Origin: an uncultured Flavobacteriaceae bacterium
GTDB lineage: Bacteria > Bacteroidota > Bacteroidia > Flavobacteriales > Flavobacteriaceae
DNA: 64,000 nucleotides
Assembly: GCA_947500445.1 (NCBI GenBank)
Contig: CANMSB010000015.1
Coordinates: forward strand, 1-64,000
Reading direction: 5' to 3'
The position numbers and the translations under genes were made by a program. This document shows, piece by piece, positions 16,901 through 24,761 of this stretch; the first letter of the stretch is position 1; each line of letters begins with the position of its first letter. The notes under the pieces were generated by a model, which saw nothing but the letters and a program-made list of their open reading frames with translations, was not told the origin of the DNA and made no database searches.

Positions 16901-19900
16901 AATACTCCCATTTCGGAATGCATTGTAGGCAGCTAGGCTATAGCTTACCCCAAAGCCGCCCTGATCTTCCCGTAATACGGGTACCGTTATCGACTTGGAG
17001 TTATTGTCGAGGGTGATTATTTTGGTGGTGACAATTTTACGGTCTTTTTCTACGAACAAGGTAACCTTAACATCTTTCGCACTGCTCGCCAGGGTAATTA
17101 CGGCCTTTTCGCCTGCCGAATAGCTTTGTTTATCGGTACGGATGCTAAAGAGTTGGTTGTCCGGTAAGGTTTGGTCCTGTGGACTGCTCAAGGTAGTTTC
17201 CGAAATGTCCTTGACCGCTTGTCCCAACCGATCTTTGCTCTCCAAAATGATCCGGTACTTTCCGGACCGCCATTGTTTCATATCCGCTAGGTTCAGGGTC
17301 TTTTTCTTTCCTGTGTCGAAACCCGTTCTGTATACCAATTCCCCGATTTTCCATGTACTTGAGTCATCTTCGTTTCCATATGCCTCATGCGGGTACAGCG
17401 TCTTGAACGCTTCCCGGTCAAAGGCTTGGTAATCCGGTGCAGGCCAAGGGCGCGACCGAAGGACATTATCCGGTGCTTTTAGTTTATAGACCTTGATGGT
17501 CCCTTTCGCTGGAACGAACTGACCGTTCAGATTGGTGGTGCCAATGTTCAGTTCTTGGGGTTCGTCCTTGTTGATATTCCCCGGTACGTAGATGTTGGCG
17601 TTAAGGGTATGGTAACCCACGCGCACTACACTGGTTGCGCTATGGGTTTCGCCATTGAGATCGGTGACATCGGCCGTGATCTCATAACTGAAGGTCGGTA
17701 GGTCCTTTCTGGAAATTCGCTCATCCGGTATCGCCTTAAAACGCACTTCGTAACGCCCGGAAGCATCGCCGACAGTCTCCCCATGGGCAATTTCTTGTTC
17801 GTTACCGGAAACATAGGGTCTGAACCAAGAATACCATCTGGGATAAGAAACCACCCGTTTTACCGTATAGGCTACTTTTGCATCGGTAATGTTGCTGCCG
17901 GCATAGGCCATTGCTTTACCAAACACCGAAATGCTATCGTTCACTTGATAGGTTTCGGTCACCGGTTCAAAATTGGTTTGAAATTTTGGTCTTTTGTATT
18001 CCTCTACCGAAATGGAGGCATTCCCGAACATTGCATATTTTTTGGAGGTAGCTTCCAATGTGAACGATCCGGTAAGTCCTCCTGCCGGTAGTATAAACTC
18101 GCCGGCCAACGAGCCATATGCATTGGTGCGGAACGTTTGTTTGGCTACCTCTTGGTAGTTGACATCCTTTAAGGTGATGGTAATTTCGGTATTTTCAAGG
18201 GCGCTGGAACGCGCTTCGTTTTTTTGGAGGGCGATCGCTTTAAAGTATAAGGGCTGCCCGGGGCGATAAATACTACGGTCCGTAAAAAGAAATGCATGGT
18301 AGTTTACCTTTACTTCGGACCGTTCGTACTTTTCGTTTATATAGTAGTCTCCAAAGTGGGCAGTTTCCTTGCCATGGGCGACCGCAATGGTCACATTGTT
18401 CCAATATTGTTTCAACTGTAATGGGATCCTTATAAACCCATTGGCATCGGCGGTCATTATTTTTTTCAGGTAGGGTCTGTCGTAGTTTACTTGGTACGAA
18501 AGGGTAGCTTCGGCTCCCGATAAGGGTTTTCCGTTGTTGCGATCGACCATTTGAAAGAGATGCTCGTCCTGCACGGTGGTCTCCAGTAGGGCGATGTTCG
18601 TAACCTGGGCCGTAGTAAAGGCAAAGGTTCCGTCATCCACTGGGGTACCGTCTTTTTCTAGGGGTTCCGCTAAAATAAGGTAGCGTCCGTTTTTTAAGGG
18701 AGGCATGCGTATTTCCGTAGCATGGTTTTGATAGTCGTTTTCGTCGGTAAGCGCTGTTTCCCAACGTTGGGAAACGGTTAGCTCACGGATGTATGCCAAT
18801 TGTTTTTCGTTGGGGTAAAGTCCATTTAGTTTTTTCTGCTGCCCTTTCGTTATTTTGCATGCCGAGAGTTGCAAGCCCGTATGGTTTTTATAATTGACCA
18901 AGAGCTTTCCGGTCTGTTCCGTAGGAAGGTAGCGTTCCAAGGTCAATTGCATATTTTTTCGCAATAGCTGTGATTTTAAGGCACGGCACATTTGCGCCCC
19001 CCTGGCGTCGGGAAACTTCTCGATGACCGTGTTGCATCGTTCTATGGCCTCCTTCAATTTCCAACGAACACCTTCGTTACTTTTAGGGTTGTATTGGTTG
19101 CCCTGAACTACATAAAAAGCCGCAATGGCATGCTGGTACAAGGTGCTTCCGGGAGTGTCCTTATTGGCCGAGACGCTATTTTCGAGCACTTCTAAATACT
19201 GATTGTCCTTACCCTCGAAAATGGCGTTGGCATATACGAACTGTAACCGTTCCAAATCGATTTCTGCCAAGGCATACGGCTGATCGCTCGATAGGTGTAA
19301 CCGCAAGAGGTGCTGGTACAACTGCAGTGCTTTTTCGTGCAAGGAGGTACGGTCATCCGTCGGGATGGTACGTTGTGTGAACATGCTGGCGTCGCACAGC
19401 AGATCGGTATCGTTTATTTCGAACTTGTCGGCAGGTCGGGTAATGCTGTTTTCTGAAGATTTATAAAAATCAAGTGCGGTATGGGCCAAAAGGTCGAAAA
19501 GGGTAGGGCGATATTTTTTGGAATCCTCCCTTTCCTCCAACAGCAGCGTAAAATCGGAAAGTTTGGTTTTTTGCAAACGGGACCGGTGCTCAAACGATCG
19601 ATCAAAATGGAGCGATATTTCTTGGAAGAGCGTGTTCAGGTCCCAAGTCCTAAAATCCACGGAATCGACTTTCCGCTCGGTTTGCGTGCGCTGATAAAAG
19701 CGATACTGGTTTTGTTTGTAATATTGCCAATACAAATTGGCCAGGTAACTTTCCAGAATATTCTTGGTAGGGAAAACCGCGTTCGCTATTTCCGTTTTAA
19801 AATCGTTGATAATTTGCAGTTGCGCCTCCTCTTCCAAGACCATCATATATTTGGAAGCATACAACAACGCCTTTACGGTCTGCTCCGTGTTTTTTTGTTT

Positions 19901-20071
19901 TTTGGCTTTTTTCGAGATCGTTCGTACGGTTTCCAGTGCAGATTTGGTGAGACGTTGGTCTTCGGCCTGCACTACCTGTTTCCAGAGGGATTCGTAAGGT
20001 GTATTTTTGTCTTGTGCCTTTGTCATTTGGGAGAATAAGAATATAGCGATTATGGGTGCCAGGTATTTCAT
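13958..20071 (-). CDS. Large alpha-2-macroglobulin-family exported protein
   Basis: A 2037-residue protein from the ATG at 20071, which gives a signal peptide (LAPIIAIFLFSQMTKAQ); the frame is open to 20179 without a plausible signal. Residues about 25-450 are helical and TPR-like. The middle holds macroglobulin domains, including the MG2-type DRSIYRPGQPLYFKAI and the bait-region-like Gly/Ala/Glu-rich segment around residues 1190-1230. The thioester motif CNEQ is intact at residues 1489-1492 in YECNEQTFSRY, followed by the alpha-helical thioester domain and a final receptor-binding-like beta domain. Family knowledge suggests a periplasmic or surface protease trap. The frequent partner gene pbpC is absent here. 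Confidence 0.9.
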   Translation of the reverse strand: MKYLAPIIAIFLFSQMTKAQDKNTPYESLWKQVVQAEDQRLTKSALETVRTISKKAKKQKNTEQTVKALLYASKYMMVLEEEAQLQIINDFKTEIANAVFPTKNILESYLANLYWQYYKQNQYRFYQRTQTERKVDSVDFRTWDLNTLFQEISLHFDRSFEHRSRLQKTKLSDFTLLLEEREDSKKYRPTLFDLLAHTALDFYKSSENSITRPADKFEINDTDLLCDASMFTQRTIPTDDRTSLHEKALQLYQHLLRLHLSSDQPYALAEIDLERLQFVYANAIFEGKDNQYLEVLENSVSANKDTPGSTLYQHAIAAFYVVQGNQYNPKSNEGVRWKLKEAIERCNTVIEKFPDARGAQMCRALKSQLLRKNMQLTLERYLPTEQTGKLLVNYKNHTGLQLSACKITKGQQKKLNGLYPNEKQLAYIRELTVSQRWETALTDENDYQNHATEIRMPPLKNGRYLILAEPLEKDGTPVDDGTFAFTTAQVTNIALLETTVQDEHLFQMVDRNNGKPLSGAEATLSYQVNYDRPYLKKIMTADANGFIRIPLQLKQYWNNVTIAVAHGKETAHFGDYYINEKYERSEVKVNYHAFLFTDRSIYRPGQPLYFKAIALQKNEARSSALENTEITITLKDVNYQEVAKQTFRTNAYGSLAGEFILPAGGLTGSFTLEATSKKYAMFGNASISVEEYKRPKFQTNFEPVTETYQVNDSISVFGKAMAYAGSNITDAKVAYTVKRVVSYPRWYSWFRPYVSGNEQEIAHGETVGDASGRYEVRFKAIPDERISRKDLPTFSYEITADVTDLNGETHSATSVVRVGYHTLNANIYVPGNINKDEPQELNIGTTNLNGQFVPAKGTIKVYKLKAPDNVLRSRPWPAPDYQAFDREAFKTLYPHEAYGNEDDSSTWKIGELVYRTGFDTGKKKTLNLADMKQWRSGKYRIILESKDRLGQAVKDISETTLSSPQDQTLPDNQLFSIRTDKQSYSAGEKAVITLASSAKDVKVTLFVEKDRKIVTTKIITLDNNSKSITVPVLREDQGGFGVSYSLAAYNAFRNGSISISVPYPQTDLTIETTTFRDKLKPGTDETWSFKVKGPEGERISAELLAGMYDASLDAFRGHYWSFDPDYRPSYYTSVHTQGYSSFGTQAFQAYNPARNLISYQTQHFDTFNWFGFYFGNGDTYRTRHSRMIKSAPVGSTIDAMEMDVSEAEASPAAMEDSAGAPPPIAEKRKENKAPEIENNATEQQTTGSEGVQVRTNLQETAFFFPQLQTDKDGSVSFNFRTPEALTEWKLQLLAHTKTMQSGYTTLRTVTQKELMVVPNAPRFLREGDRIIVSTKIANLTDAVLNGEASLQLVDAVSGKDVSNTLLTDKGLKNTVRGFEVDSVGNTQVSWQLRIPDGLQALQYRIIAKAGDFSDGEQNMLPVLSNRMLVTETLPMWVRSNENRSFVMDKLANNSSNTLRNHQLTLEVTSNPAWYAVQALPYLMEYPYECNEQTFSRYYANALATYIANSNPRIQQVFEQWRSSDALLSDLEKNQEMKSLLIQETPWLRDAQSESEQKKRIGLLFDLNKMKQEQASTLRKLRTNQKSNGAWAWFQGGPDSRYITQHIVSGMGHLKQLIASDKASVFDGEQEQMIKKAIAYLDKEFVAEYEYMKAHTDDIDKDHLTHNQIHYLYMRSFFGSVKKSKKVNGIVAYYKGQAQKYWKNKNLYAKGMLALVLHRMEDTATANKILRSLEENSIISEELGMYWKENTASWYWYQAPIETQALLIEAFSEIKQDAATIDNLKIWLLKNKQTKQWKTTKATADAVYALLLQGSDWLSVTDAVEVLVGGTKVDPAILDDVKVAAGTGYFKTAWKGNDITPKMAEVSLKKKGDGIAWGALYWQYFEDLDKITSAETPLSLRKKLFLKKNTATGEQLSAITDEDEVAVGDLIRVRIELRADRNMEFVHMKDMRAAGFEPVNVLSRYRWQDGLGYYESTKDASTNFFFDYLPKGVYVFEYDVRANNAGNFSNGITTIQSMYAPEFSSHSEGVRVRITADN

Positions 20072-20461
20072 TGCTAAGGTATTGGACGATACGTTTTCAA
20101 ATAAAACGATTTTATCTTGATCTACGTATACCGGTTCAAAGTTAGGTACAAAGGTGATAACGCTACTCCCTGAATACAATGAAAAATGAGGGAACTTCCT
20201 CTTTGGATTAGGGATAGCCCCCTTCTTATGCCATTTTAAAGTTATACCATTTTTGCTTTAAAATTACCCAAATAAAAAGCCGTCATTTTTTGTTTAGACG
20301 AAAAAGAAAAATTAAGCATAGCAGTAGCTACGGTTGATTTTTATTTTGAAGTATAAACTGAAATGGGCAATTTTTAACGGTAATTTTAAGGTAGAAACGG
20401 TATGGAAACTGATATCGCCCAATACCGATGATAAAAGGCATGGGGTGTTATGGCAAGGGAT
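20072..20461. other. Non-coding stretch with MITE-like repeat copy
   Basis: The 390 bases between the macroglobulin gene start and the SDR gene end are mostly occupied by the repeat copy at 20244-20403. A minus-strand TAACTTTG (20137-20144) fits TAnnTTTG and could serve the macroglobulin gene, with a leader of about 60 bases, but no -33 element supports it. Confidence 0.5.
20244..20403. repeat. Diverged copy of the MITE-like element
   Basis: A 160-bp segment whose ends are imperfect inverted repeats of 21 bases (17 of 21 matching; left 20244-20264, right 20383-20403). Both ends resemble the terminal repeats of the intact copy at 37359-37541, and the inner 20-base block at 20314-20333 matches 37430-37449 at 18 of 20 positions. 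It encodes nothing, as expected for a MITE. Confidence 0.7.
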
Positions 20462-21247
20462 TTAGATACTTTTTAGTAGTCCGCCATCGATTGGAATTTG
20501 CGTACCGGTGATATAAGCAGCTTGATCTGAAGCCAAAAATGCAACCAAATACCCGTATTCTTCCGGACTTCCGATGCGTTTCAGGGGCACTTTCGATTCC
20601 ATGTCGGAACGTACCTCGTTCACCGGAATCCCCAATTGTTTTGCTTTTTGTGAATTCAGTTGGGCGATGCGTTGTGTATCAAAGTACCCCGTTAGGATAC
20701 TGTTTACGGTAATATGGTGGACGCCCACGTCCGTTGCCAACGTTTTGGCCCAGGTGACCACCGCCGCGCGAATGCTGTTCGACAGTGCCAGGTAGGGGAG
20801 TGGTTCCTTGACACTGACCGAGGCAACATTGATGATGCGCCCCCATTGGTCTTTCCGCATATTTTTGAGGGCAAGTTCTGTGGTGAGAAGGGTATTCTTG
20901 AACAAAAGGTCGAATGCCCCTTGATAGTCCTCCACGTTTTTCTCCGAAGCGCTCCCTGCGGACGGTCCTTGCGTGTTGTTTACCAGGATGGATACCGATC
21001 TTTCGGTAAAATAAGCGGTAATCTTCCGTTTGTATGCCTCATGGTCATTGAAATCGACTAGCAGGTAATCATGGGACTGCCCTGCCGTTTTTGGTAGCGC
21101 GGTGACCACTTTCGTTAGTTTTTCCTGATTTCTGGCCATTAAGGTAACGTTGGCACCACTAGCGGCCAACTGTATTGCAATGGCCTTGCCTATACCATCA
21201 CTACTTCCGCCCACTAGGGCGTTTTTGCCAATAAGGGAAATCTGCAT
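20462..21247 (-). CDS. SDR-family oxidoreductase with atypical active site
   Basis: A 261-residue short-chain dehydrogenase/reductase. The Rossmann start GGSSDGIGKAIA binds NAD(P), LVNNTQGP is the NNAG-like motif, and IINVASVSVKEP carries the catalytic Ser region. The usual YxxxK is not present: the position reads PYLALSNSIRAAV, so the Lys is missing. Several FabG-like SDRs share an LSN motif here, so this looks like a subfamily trait. The substrate is unknown. The ATG at 21247 fits the family start; a longer frame reaches 21283. It follows the cupin gene by 35 bases and is probably cotranscribed with it. Confidence 0.85.
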   Translation of the reverse strand: MQISLIGKNALVGGSSDGIGKAIAIQLAASGANVTLMARNQEKLTKVVTALPKTAGQSHDYLLVDFNDHEAYKRKITAYFTERSVSILVNNTQGPSAGSASEKNVEDYQGAFDLLFKNTLLTTELALKNMRKDQWGRIINVASVSVKEPLPYLALSNSIRAAVVTWAKTLATDVGVHHITVNSILTGYFDTQRIAQLNSQKAKQLGIPVNEVRSDMESKVPLKRIGSPEEYGYLVAFLASDQAAYITGTQIPIDGGLLKSI

Positions 21248-21282
21248 CTTATGTTCGGGTTTTAAATGGTATTGCAACCACA

Positions 21283-21600
21283 TTAATGATACTCCTCCCT
21301 TGTGGGAGAAAAAACATCCATTAACTTACAAGGGGTAAGGGTTTTACCACCATGTTTTTGATGGGCTTTGATAACTACAAGGTCCCCGGCTTCGTAAATT
21401 GCTTTTTCCCCTGCTACCCAAAACTCGAAACGACCCTCCAAAACCTGCATGATCTGTTCATTTTTGTGGGAATGCTCCGGTACCTCGGCACCCTCTTCCA
21501 CATCCCAGTAAACGAGGCTCATGGTCGCCGTATGTATCATTTTACCATGATAACCGGGCATAATTTCTTTTGAAGGTAGGGTCGCAATGTTAATGGCCAT
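21283..21600 (-). CDS. Small cupin-domain protein
   Basis: A 105-residue single-domain cupin. The first cupin motif is visible as GAEVPEHSHKNEQIMQVLEGRFEF (His, His and Glu metal ligands) and the second as GDLVVIKAHQKHGGKTL with a further His. Proteins of this size bind a metal and act as small enzymes or ligand-binding proteins; no substrate can be named. It is the first gene of a two-gene unit with the SDR oxidoreductase, which suggests a shared metabolite. Confidence 0.85.
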   Translation of the reverse strand: MAINIATLPSKEIMPGYHGKMIHTATMSLVYWDVEEGAEVPEHSHKNEQIMQVLEGRFEFWVAGEKAIYEAGDLVVIKAHQKHGGKTLTPCKLMDVFSPTREEYH

Positions 21601-21705
21601 AACAGTTTTTTAAAATTCTATTGTGTTTTTGTACACCATTTATAGGTATCCAGCGGGAAAAAAGGATTTTAGTACACTAAGATAACACAACCTTGGCCCA
21701 AAATA

Positions 21706-21740
21706 AAAAGCCCGAACGGTTTTGTACCGTTCGGGCTTTT
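21706..21740 (-). terminator. Intrinsic terminator of the adhesin/PorP/OmpA operon
   Basis: A perfect 15-bp stem (21706-21720 with 21726-21740) around the loop TTTGT, GC-rich in the middle and with A/T runs at both ends. It lies 50 bases after the stop of the OmpA-family gene on the minus strand. The symmetric A/T runs mean it could stop transcription in both directions. Confidence 0.9.
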
Positions 21741-21790
21741 GAATGCTAAAAGGATTTTGGTCTATAGCAAACCAAAGCAGCTCAAATAAA

Positions 21791-23779
21791 TCAATATTCT
21801 ACGATTTCGAACTGGCTCCTTCTGTTTTTCTGATGTTGTTCTTCGCTACAATCGTCCTGACAGTCCGACAGCGGTTGTTTTTCACCATAGCCTTTAAAGC
21901 TGATTCTATCCGAAGCGAGGCCACCTACTTTTACCAAGTAGTCCCGTGTAGCCTGAGCCCTCTTTTCGGAAAGTACTTGATTGTACATGTTAGATCCTCT
22001 ATTATCGGTGTGTGAATTGATCCTAATTTTTAGACTGGGATATGCCTTGAGTTTAGTAACCAAATTGTTTAACAATACTTTGGAATCCTCCCGGATCGCC
22101 CAGCGATCAAAGTCAAAGAAAATATAGGGAAGATCAAAATAGAATTTCCCGTCTTTGTTTTTGACCCTAGGAGGGGTATCGTCACGCAACAGGTCGCTAA
22201 GGACCTCTTTAGAGTCTTCCGAATCATTTTTGGTTATTTCCGCAAGGTCGAATAATTTTTTGATCGATATGTTATGCTCGTCATTATTTTTGTTCGTAAT
22301 GGTCAGTTGTTGTTGGGTCTTTTCAAAACCAAGGGCCTCTATTTCCAGGTCATATTCGCCAGGTATCAAGTTTGCGGTAAACGTACCTTCTTCGTCCAAG
22401 GTGTTTTCATAAACGACCTCACCATCTTTGTTTCTAAGAATTACCTTAGCATTAGGGATAGGGCCTCCCGTAATAGAGTCCTTAAGAGCAATAATATTTA
22501 CATATTCACGTGTGAATATTTCCCCGATTTGGGTAAAAGCAAAAATATCGTCGTTGTTGGCCTCGCGGTTGGAGCTAAAAAAGCCGTCCTTGGGAGAATT
22601 ATAACTCAATGAAATATCATCGTATCGGGAATTGAGAGGTGCTCCCAAGTTAATGGGTTCCTGAAAAACTCCGTCCTTATACTCGGACACAAAAAGGTCC
22701 AATAGACCCAATCCCAAGTGTCCGTTGGAGGCAAAAAACAAATGCCCATCTTCCGAAACATACGGGTATTGTTCCCGTTCGGGAGTGTTTACGGTAGCAC
22801 CCAGGTTTTCCGGTTCTCCGTAACTACCGTCTTCGGAAATGGCCACGCGGTAAATGTCATGGCTTCCCAAACCTCCAGAGGCATCGGTCGCGAAAAACAA
22901 GGTAGCACCGTCGGCGCTCAACGAAGGGTGTTGGTAATTGTAATCATCCGAACAAAACGGTAACTTTTTGGGTTCCGACCATGTGGCCCCGGTCTTTTTG
23001 GATACGTATAATTGTACTTGATTTTTATCCTCCTCGTTAAAAATTCTTTTTCCGTCCACCAAGTTGCTTCGAGAAAGATAGAGGGTATTCCCGTCCTTGC
23101 TGAAACATACCGAACCTTCATGTAGGGCGGAATTGATGTTTTCGGGCATTGCGACCGGTTCCCCGATGCCTTCATTGGTGGTGTCGGAAGCGATTACATA
23201 AAGGTCGAGGAAAGGACGATGCGTCCATTTGTACTCCTTTTTGGAAGTACCGCCCTCACGATCGGATGAAAAGTAAACGGAATCGTTCCGCTTTACCGCG
23301 CCAAAATCGGAAGCGTCCGAGTTGAAGCCTACTTTTTTGATTTCAAAATCGGATTTTTTCAATCGGAACGTTTCCACCTTTTCCTTGGATTCCGAAACGT
23401 TCGGCGCTTGCATACCCATCTTGTTTTTATACACCACAAGTTGGTCGATGGCCTTCTCATAGTCTCCGGTAGCCGACAAAAGCTGATAGTACATAAAATT
23501 GTACCGCGCTTCCATGGTTCCTTTGGGTTGGGTAAAATCCTCGTTCACCAAGGCTTTCAGGCTTTCGATACCTTTCTCGTATTGATAGGTGTTGTAATAA
23601 CAACTGGAAAGCTGTTCCAAAATATGTTGTGTTCGGGTTTTGACCACCGCTTTCTCATACAGCTCCGCCGCATTTAGAAAGTCTCCTTTTTTGAACAAAC
23701 GATCGGCCTTCGAAACTTGGGCCGAAGCAAACGTAGTTACGAAAAGGATGAAGTATATGTATATGTTTTTTCTTGACAT
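21791..23779 (-). CDS. OmpA-family protein with beta-propeller (type IX secretion-associated, PorE-like)
   Basis: A 662-residue exported protein with a signal peptide ending in TFASAQ. In order: TPR-like helices (about 25-140), PD40/WD40-type propeller repeats with YFSSDREGG, LYLSRS, LFFATDASGG and LFFASNGHLG blades (about 150-420), a carboxypeptidase-regulatory-like domain (about 440-520), and an OmpA C-terminal domain (about 550-662) with INSHTDNRGS for peptidoglycan binding. This architecture is known in proteins linked to type IX secretion and gliding. It is the last gene of an operon with the adhesin and PorP/SprF, 2 bases after PorP. Confidence 0.9.
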   Translation of the reverse strand: MSRKNIYIYFILFVTTFASAQVSKADRLFKKGDFLNAAELYEKAVVKTRTQHILEQLSSCYYNTYQYEKGIESLKALVNEDFTQPKGTMEARYNFMYYQLLSATGDYEKAIDQLVVYKNKMGMQAPNVSESKEKVETFRLKKSDFEIKKVGFNSDASDFGAVKRNDSVYFSSDREGGTSKKEYKWTHRPFLDLYVIASDTTNEGIGEPVAMPENINSALHEGSVCFSKDGNTLYLSRSNLVDGKRIFNEEDKNQVQLYVSKKTGATWSEPKKLPFCSDDYNYQHPSLSADGATLFFATDASGGLGSHDIYRVAISEDGSYGEPENLGATVNTPEREQYPYVSEDGHLFFASNGHLGLGLLDLFVSEYKDGVFQEPINLGAPLNSRYDDISLSYNSPKDGFFSSNREANNDDIFAFTQIGEIFTREYVNIIALKDSITGGPIPNAKVILRNKDGEVVYENTLDEEGTFTANLIPGEYDLEIEALGFEKTQQQLTITNKNNDEHNISIKKLFDLAEITKNDSEDSKEVLSDLLRDDTPPRVKNKDGKFYFDLPYIFFDFDRWAIREDSKVLLNNLVTKLKAYPSLKIRINSHTDNRGSNMYNQVLSEKRAQATRDYLVKVGGLASDRISFKGYGEKQPLSDCQDDCSEEQHQKNRRSQFEIVEY

Positions 23780-23781
23780 GA

Positions 23782-24720
23782 TTAAAAGAATCTAGGTGAG
23801 GAATAGCGTTTGGCTCCGGCAAAGCGAAGGTTGTACAATAGCATGATCTCATGGGTTCCCGAATTGTAGTTGCCCAGATTACTCGTAGTATAGTCATAGG
23901 CATAGCCTACGCGAAGGTCGGGTGTAATACCGATATTGAACATTCCGCTTACCGAATCGTCCAATCGATAGGAAAGGCCTACCTCAAAATTTCCATTGAT
24001 TCTTACGTTGGCGTTAATGTCGGCCGAAATAGGGGCCCCTTGTACGCTGCGTACCATAAAGGATGGTTTGAAATCCAAATTTTGGTTCAGGGCAAAAACG
24101 TACCCCCCGGTAAGGAAAAGATGCAAATTTTCATTGCCCAAGGACGCTACTCCGTTTCGGTCTTCCAAGTGTTTGCTTTGCAAAAAATTAGGCGCTGAAA
24201 GGCCAACGTAATACGTGTCACTATAAAGGTAAAGTCCCGATCCGATGTTCAAAAAGGTTTCGTTAATGTTCTCCGAGAATGCCGGGTCGCTCGTAAAATC
24301 CCCACTGTTCAATTGAAAATCGTTGAACTGGGTGTCGAACAAAGTGACACCGACTTTAGCGCCGAAAGATAGCCGTACTTTTTCATTTAACCTTATGATA
24401 TAGGCCAAATCGGCATAAATGTTGTTTTCGTTCAGCGCACCGTCCCCAATTTCATCGTTGATAAAGGAAATGCCCGCTTCAATACTTTCGTTTATGGGCG
24501 TACGTAAGAATGCGGTTCCCGTTTTGGGGGCACCCACGGCGCCTACCCATTGTGTACGGTAAAGGACCCCCATGTTGGCAACGCCCACATCGGAGGTGGC
24601 ATAGGCCGGGTTGATGATACTTGTATTGTACATGTATTGGGTATATTCTGGATCTTGTTGTGCCGTTACATACAAACTATGTATGAGGCCCAGAAAAAGT
24701 AAAATGGATACTTTTTTCAT
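23782..24720 (-). CDS. PorP/SprF-family outer-membrane protein
   Basis: A 312-residue protein from the ATG at 24720 (frame open to 24750). The signal peptide ends in YVTAQQ, followed directly by DPEYTQYMYN, the hallmark start of PorP/SprF proteins. The rest has alternating strands typical of a beta-barrel and the YAYDYTTSNLGNYNSGTHEIML motif that closes the family. In Flavobacterium johnsoniae SprF is needed to secrete or anchor the SprB adhesin, and it lies next to it. Here it is between the adhesin gene (41 bases upstream) and the OmpA gene. Confidence 0.95.
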   Translation of the reverse strand: MKKVSILLFLGLIHSLYVTAQQDPEYTQYMYNTSIINPAYATSDVGVANMGVLYRTQWVGAVGAPKTGTAFLRTPINESIEAGISFINDEIGDGALNENNIYADLAYIIRLNEKVRLSFGAKVGVTLFDTQFNDFQLNSGDFTSDPAFSENINETFLNIGSGLYLYSDTYYVGLSAPNFLQSKHLEDRNGVASLGNENLHLFLTGGYVFALNQNLDFKPSFMVRSVQGAPISADINANVRINGNFEVGLSYRLDDSVSGMFNIGITPDLRVGYAYDYTTSNLGNYNSGTHEIMLLYNLRFAGAKRYSSPRFF

Positions 24721-24761
24721 GAATTTCGGTTTAGGGTTGCGAATACTCATTTTCGTTTGTT

